A DNA stretch of 64,000 bases from contig NZ_LKBA01000004.1 of the NCBI RefSeq assembly GCF_001307765.1, positions 744,001 to 808,000 on the forward strand, given 5' to 3'. The translations under genes and the position numbers were made by a program. Under the pieces are notes generated by a model that was not told where the DNA came from, did not search any database, and worked only from the letters and a program-made list of their open reading frames with translations. Position 1 is the stretch's first letter, and every line of letters starts with the position of its first letter. Of the stretch, positions 60,380 through 64,000 are shown piece after piece. The DNA comes from Aliiroseovarius crassostreae. Its GTDB lineage: Bacteria > Pseudomonadota > Alphaproteobacteria > Rhodobacterales > Rhodobacteraceae.

Positions 60380-61936
60380 ATGAAACATTTCCTGACCACT
60401 GTTGCCGCTTTGGCGCTGGGCGCGGGTGCAGCCGCTGCGGACTATTCCTTGACCGTTCTGCACACCAATGATTTTCACGCACGGTTTGAGCCGATTTCCA
60501 AATATGACAGCGGTTGCTCGGCCGAGGACAACACAGATGGCAAGTGTTTCGGTGGCTCTGCCCGCCTTGTGTCGGCCATTGCCGAAGCGCGCGCGCAGAC
60601 TAACAATTCCATCCTTGTTGATGGTGGCGACCAGTTTCAGGGCACGCTGTTTTACACCTATTACAAGGGGAAATTGGCCGCCGAGATGATGAACAAGATG
60701 GGCTATGACGCGATGACCGTGGGCAACCACGAGTTTGACGACGGCCCGGAGGTGCTGCGTGGCTTCATGGATGCGGTGAATTTCCCGGTGCTGATGTCGA
60801 ATGCAGATGTTTCGGGCGAGCCTTTGCTCCATGAAAAGCTGGCGAAATCCACCGTAATCGAACGGGGCGGCGAGAAGATTGGCCTGATTGGCCTGACCCC
60901 GCAGGACACCGACGAGCTTGCCTCGCCGGGCCCGAATGTCATTTTCAGCGACCCGGTCGGCGCCGTGCAACAGGAAGTTGACAGGCTGACCGAACAGGGG
61001 GTCAACAAGATCATCGTGCTGTCGCATTCCGGCTTTGTTGTGGACAAGCGCGTTGCGACGGAAACCACCGGCGTTGACGTGATCGTGGGGGGGCACTCCA
61101 ACACGCTCTTGTCGAATACCCACGAGCGCGCAGAAGGGTCTTACCCGACCTACGTGAACGGCGTGCCGATCGTGCAGGCCTATGCTTATGGTAAGTTTCT
61201 GGGCGTGCTCGATATTTCTTTTGATGACGACGGCAATGTCCAGGCCGCTGGCGGCGATTTGATGTTGCTCGACGCCTCGGTCTCTGAGGATGAAGACACT
61301 GCCGCACGCATCGCGCAGGCTGCCAAGCCGCTCGACGAGATCCGCAACAAGGTGGTGGCCAGTTCTGCCGAGGCAATTGATGGCGAACGGGTATCTTGCC
61401 GTTTGATGGAATGCACCATGGGCAATATTATTGCTGACGCCATGCTGGACCGGGTGAAGGATCAGGGCATCGAGATTGCAATCCAGAACGGTGGCGGTAT
61501 TCGTGCCTCTATTGATGCGGGGGATGTGACCATGGGGGAAGTGATGACCGTGCTTCCGTTCCAAAATACGCTCTCGACCTTCCAGGTGGATGGGGCAACC
61601 ATTGTGGCCGCGCTCGAAAATGGCGTGAGCAAGCATGAGGAGGGCGCCGGGCGCTTCCCGCAAGTGGCGGGGATGAGCTTTGCCTTTGATGTGTCAAAAC
61701 CGGCGGGGGAACGGGTGTCAGATGTAATGGTCGGTGGGCAACCTATTGATCTTGCAAAGGTATATGGGGTCGTTTCCAACAATTATGTGCGCAATGGGGG
61801 GGATGGATACAAGATGTTCCGCGATGCGCAGAATGCCTATGATTTTGGTCCGGACCTTGCTGATGTGACTGCTGAATACATGGCTCGGATGACACCTGTG
61901 ACACCGATGCTGGATGGGCGCATCACCCAAAAATAA
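60380..61936 (+). CDS. Periplasmic 5'-nucleotidase / 2',3'-cyclic phosphodiesterase (UshA-like)
   Basis: A 518-residue secreted metallophosphatase. A signal peptide covers residues 1-20 (MKHFLTTVAALALGAGAAAA). The calcineurin-like domain has LHTNDFHARFE, VDGGDQFQGTL, GNHEFDDG and GGHSNTLL as metal ligands. The C-terminal 5'-nucleotidase domain has NGGGIRASIDAGDVT and NNYVRNGGDGYKMF that bind the base. It dephosphorylates external nucleotides, which can feed the purine-degrading genes beside it. ATG 60380 follows AGGGGGAACC. A terminator-like stem follows. Confidence 0.92.
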   Translation: MKHFLTTVAALALGAGAAAADYSLTVLHTNDFHARFEPISKYDSGCSAEDNTDGKCFGGSARLVSAIAEARAQTNNSILVDGGDQFQGTLFYTYYKGKLAAEMMNKMGYDAMTVGNHEFDDGPEVLRGFMDAVNFPVLMSNADVSGEPLLHEKLAKSTVIERGGEKIGLIGLTPQDTDELASPGPNVIFSDPVGAVQQEVDRLTEQGVNKIIVLSHSGFVVDKRVATETTGVDVIVGGHSNTLLSNTHERAEGSYPTYVNGVPIVQAYAYGKFLGVLDISFDDDGNVQAAGGDLMLLDASVSEDEDTAARIAQAAKPLDEIRNKVVASSAEAIDGERVSCRLMECTMGNIIADAMLDRVKDQGIEIAIQNGGGIRASIDAGDVTMGEVMTVLPFQNTLSTFQVDGATIVAALENGVSKHEEGAGRFPQVAGMSFAFDVSKPAGERVSDVMVGGQPIDLAKVYGVVSNNYVRNGGDGYKMFRDAQNAYDFGPDLADVTAEYMARMTPVTPMLDGRITQK

Positions 61937-61966
61937 TCATCGGAAAATCCTGTTTCGATGACGTTA

Positions 61967-62000
61967 GGAAGGGCTGGAGAAATCCTGCCCTTCCTTGTTG
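61967..62000 (+). terminator. Possible terminator of the 5'-nucleotidase gene
   Basis: GGAAGGGC (61967-61974) and GCCCTTCC (61987-61994) pair, followed by TTGTTG. Good stem, weak T-run. Confidence 0.55.
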
Positions 62001-62029
62001 ATGGGACGACTTGGCTGGCGATGTTTTTT

Positions 62030-62071
62030 GAGAAAACTAGAAAACTAGAAAACTAGAAAACTAGTATTCTC
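62030..62071. repeat. Four tandem AAAACTAG octamers flanked by GAGAA/TTCTC
   Basis: GAG is followed by four exact AAAACTAG units (62033-62064) and then TATTCTC. The flanks can pair. A two-unit version is at 42843-42864. No known function; CTAG is normally avoided, so this is unlikely to be chance. Confidence 0.7.
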
Positions 62072-62151
62072 GCCCGTCAGGTGCCAGCTTTTCAGCGCCC
62101 TGCACAGACCCGCGTCTTTGCGATCATCAGAATGCGCGTTAAACTCCCACC

Positions 62152-62457
62152 ATGGATCATCCGCTCATAGACCTCATCAATCAAAAAATCCGCGCCGCAG
62201 AAGAGGCGGGCGACTTTGACAACCTCGAAGGGGCAGGCAAGCCGCTTGATCTGGAGGGCGACCCCGAGGCTGCGCTGATCAACCGATTGATCCGGGAAAA
62301 CGGCGCGGTGCCGGAGTTTGTGTCATTGTCGCGCATGTTGCAGAAATTGCGCGATGAACTGGCTGAAACGGGCGACCGGACCCGCCGCCGCGACATCATG
62401 AAAGAGATGTCCATGATGGAGGCGAGAATTGACATCGCCCGCAAATCGGTGCGCTAA
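62152..62457 (+). CDS. DUF1992 / DnaJ-family (DNAJC28-like) domain protein
   Basis: A 101-residue protein. DLINQKIRAAEEAGDFDNLEGAGKPL and ALINRLIRENGAVPEF match DUF1992, the conserved domain of DnaJ homologue C member 28 and bacterial YhdN; bacterial members lack the J-domain. Function unknown. Its TAA stop is the first three bases of a palindrome repeat. Confidence 0.9.
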   Translation: MDHPLIDLINQKIRAAEEAGDFDNLEGAGKPLDLEGDPEAALINRLIRENGAVPEFVSLSRMLQKLRDELAETGDRTRRRDIMKEMSMMEARIDIARKSVR

Positions 62458-62582
62458 AGCGTTTCGGTTTTAACCTGACACAGGGCAAAAACACTGGGCA
62501 AAACCGAAGCGCTGCAAGAGATATCAATGTCGTGGGCGTTTCGGAATAAACACGTGTCTCAAGTTTATCCCGAAACGCTTTA
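62455..62582. repeat. Double palindrome element, second copy
   Basis: Unit one TAAAGCGTTTCGGTTTTAAC to CAAAACCGAAGCGC (62455-62512) includes the DUF1992 stop codon; unit two GGGCGTTTCGGAATAAACAC to TTTATCCCGAAACGCTTTA (62534-62582) ends eight bases before the next start. The linker GCAAGAGATATCAATGTCGT matches that of 54558-54670. Confidence 0.78.
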
Positions 62583-62589
62583 GCAGGCC

Positions 62590-63137
62590 ATGTGCGGGCG
62601 TATTGCCACAACTTTGCCCCCGGATGCGATGGCCAGGCTGTTCAAGGCGAGCTCGTCAAATGACCTGCCTGCACATGAAACCTTCGACGTCTGCCCAACC
62701 AGCCAGGTGTCGGTGATTTCATTGATGGGAGGTGCGCGGCGCCTGTCCGCGATGTGCTGGGGTTCCGGCCATCTTGGTATAAGTCTGAGCGTGATGGGCC
62801 GCTCCTGATCAATGCCCGCGCGGAAACGATTGCGGAGAAACCCGCGTTTCGTGCCGCCTGTCGCGCCCGGCGCTGCCTGATCCCGATGGACGGGTTTTAC
62901 GAATGGTTTCGCGAGGGCAGCACTCGCCGCCCCTAATTATGTCACAAGGGCAGATGGAACCCCCTTGGTGTGTGCCGGGATCTGGGACAGGGGAAATGGC
63001 TGGGCGAAGAAGGTCATGGCGCGGCCCGGCTTATGGTGCCCCCCGAACCGGGGCTTTTGAAAATGCACCCGGTCGGGCAGGAGGTGAACTCCAATCGCGC
63101 CTCCGGCCCCGCGCTGATCGAACCGATTGAAAGCTGA
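62590..63137 (+). pseudogene. SRAP / YedK-HMCES family gene with three frameshifts
   Basis: Frames joined by indels give an SRAP-domain protein: MCGRIATTLPPDAMA with catalytic Cys2, then FRPSWYKSERDGPLLINARA, IPMDGFYEWF, YVTRADGTPLVCAGIWDRG and MVPPEPGLLKMHPVGQEVNS, ending at TGA 63137. Breaks are near 62760 (a T missing in GGTTTCC), near 62933 (one base extra, C4 run) and near 63032 (one base missing). SRAP proteins cap abasic sites in single-stranded DNA through Cys2. Three indels in 550 bp suggest decay or sequence error. Confidence 0.8.
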
Positions 63138-63174
63138 CCCCGGGGCGTTACACTGCGCAAAACAGGAGGGCAGA

Positions 63175-64000
63175 ATGGCATATACCGGATCAGATCTGTG
63201 TGCGATGGAAGCGCATCAGGTGGTGGCCTTGCTGAAGGCGCGCAAGCTGTCCCCGGACGAACTGATCTCGGCCGCCGAGGCCCGGATGGATCAGGTGGAT
63301 CCCGCCGTGAATGCGGTGCCGGTGCGCTGCTCAACGCGCGCCCGCGCGCAGGTCATGTCGCTCAGGCCCAGCGATCACCCGGGGGATCTTGCGGGTCTGC
63401 CAATTGGCATCAAAGACCTCACCCCGGTTGCAGGTGTCCGGTCCACTTTCGGCACCAAGGGGTTGGCCGCGAATGTTCCAGCCGAAAGTGACCCGCTTGT
63501 CACACGGCTGGAGAGGCGTGGCGCGCTGGTGATGGGCAAGACCAACACGCCGGAATTCGGTGCGGGTGGGAACACGTTCAATGAGGTGTTTGGCGCAACG
63601 TTCAACCCTTATGACACGCGGCGCAACGCGGGCGGGTCATCCGGCGGTGCGGCGGTGTCACTGGCGACAGGGGCGCTCTGGCTGAGCCATGGATCCGATC
63701 ACGGCGGCAGCCTGCGCACCCCAGCGGCCTATTGCGGGGTGGTCGGATTGCGCACCTCGCCGGGGCTGGTGGCCAAATCGTCCCTGACGGGCTTTGTCGG
63801 CGAAGGTGTCGAGGGGCCCATGGCCCGATCCGTCACCGATTGTGCCCTGTTCCTGGACGCTATGTGCGGGTTTGACCCGCGCGCGCCATTGTCCTTTCCT
63901 CCGCCCGATACCCCGTATCAGGAAGCAATCCAGACACCTCTTGCCCCCCGGATTGGCTGGGCGCCGGATCTGGGGGGCTTTGCGCCTGTGGATGCGGATA
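63175..64000 (+). CDS. Amidase, N-terminal part (amidase signature family)
   Basis: The gene runs off the window; 275 complete codons are visible. ATG 63175 has AGGAGG upstream. The first lysine of the Ser-cisSer-Lys triad is in LPIGIKDLTPVAG, and the Gly/Ser-rich signature is NAGGSSGGAAVSLATG with GSDHGGSLRTPAAYCG holding the nucleophilic and cis serines. The best general call is an amidohydrolase on small amides; GatA-like activity is less likely because no gatC or gatB is adjacent. Confidence 0.9.
   Translation, partial: MAYTGSDLCAMEAHQVVALLKARKLSPDELISAAEARMDQVDPAVNAVPVRCSTRARAQVMSLRPSDHPGDLAGLPIGIKDLTPVAGVRSTFGTKGLAANVPAESDPLVTRLERRGALVMGKTNTPEFGAGGNTFNEVFGATFNPYDTRRNAGGSSGGAAVSLATGALWLSHGSDHGGSLRTPAAYCGVVGLRTSPGLVAKSSLTGFVGEGVEGPMARSVTDCALFLDAMCGFDPRAPLSFPPPDTPYQEAIQTPLAPRIGWAPDLGGFAPVDAD

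Noticed and set aside
1-64000. tRNA, rRNA, CRISPR or IS elements
   Set aside because: I found no T-loop/acceptor pattern, no regular spacer array and no transposase frame in either strand by reading.

Overview
The window looks like chromosomal DNA of an alphaproteobacterium of the Rhodobacterales, most likely the Roseobacter group. Reasons: GC-rich genes with GC-rich third codon positions, close packing with many ATGA stop/start overlaps, the cdd-deoB-add-upp operon, a predicted MntX-type manganese transporter, a PrpE / malic enzyme pair, and short intergenic boxes of the kind I recall from this order. No rRNA, tRNA, CRISPR, IS element or phage gene was found. It reads as metabolic core and flexible genome, not as an island.

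Layout. 0-3.3 kb: end of a glutamine-synthetase-like gene, an aldehyde dehydrogenase and an iron alcohol dehydrogenase, probably a gamma-glutamylated amino-alcohol pathway. 3.3-10.9 kb: a large hybrid histidine kinase, then an unusual pair, a fused E1 alpha/beta 2-oxoacid dehydrogenase and a FabD-like acyltransferase, divergent from a LysR regulator. 10.9-15.9 kb: a GlxA/AraC regulator and an amaA/amaB-like (pipecolate/lysine) locus with its own LysR; amaB is frameshifted. 16-26.7 kb: a fumarylacetoacetase-family gene, uvrB, a complex I accessory subunit, an esterase, a DUF817 protein, a saccharopine-dehydrogenase-like gene, glyA, nadK and a DMT exporter. 26.7-32.9 kb: a degenerate bacterial enhancer-binding protein, propionyl-CoA synthetase and NADP malic enzyme. 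33.1-36.4 kb: nucleoside salvage operon. 36.5-42.8 kb: a SPOR protein, a peptidase-like membrane protein, an acyl-CoA synthetase, a broken DMT exporter and a sulfotransferase. 43-50.9 kb: a beta-oxidation block (FadJ/FadB-like, thiolase, GST, acyl-CoA dehydrogenase) with two paralogous MerR regulators. 51-56.5 kb: manganese transporter, two PaaI thioesterases, a MATE pump, and a DUF952-pyrD-arsC operon. 56.6-60.2 kb: purine-ring (allantoin) catabolism. 60.4-64 kb: a periplasmic 5'-nucleotidase, a DUF1992 protein, a broken SRAP gene and the start of an amidase.

Regulatory and repeat signals stand out most. A roughly 50-bp palindrome family (TAAAGCGTTTCGG...CCGAAACGCTTTA) sits mainly at convergent 3' ends and in four genes contains the stop codon. 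Three AAGTTTAAACTT-type palindromes spaced 31-32 bp apart precede one exporter. A TTGTTAACAA palindrome occurs in front of both allantoin transcription units. TTTGCAAA boxes precede the propionyl-CoA synthetase gene. A Fur-type dyad precedes the manganese transporter. A MerR-type operator precedes the first MerR gene. A 16-bp hairpin with a C-rich loop near 19.4 kb may be a small RNA or a leader. Three genes carry indels, most of them in homopolymers, so they are either decaying or badly sequenced.
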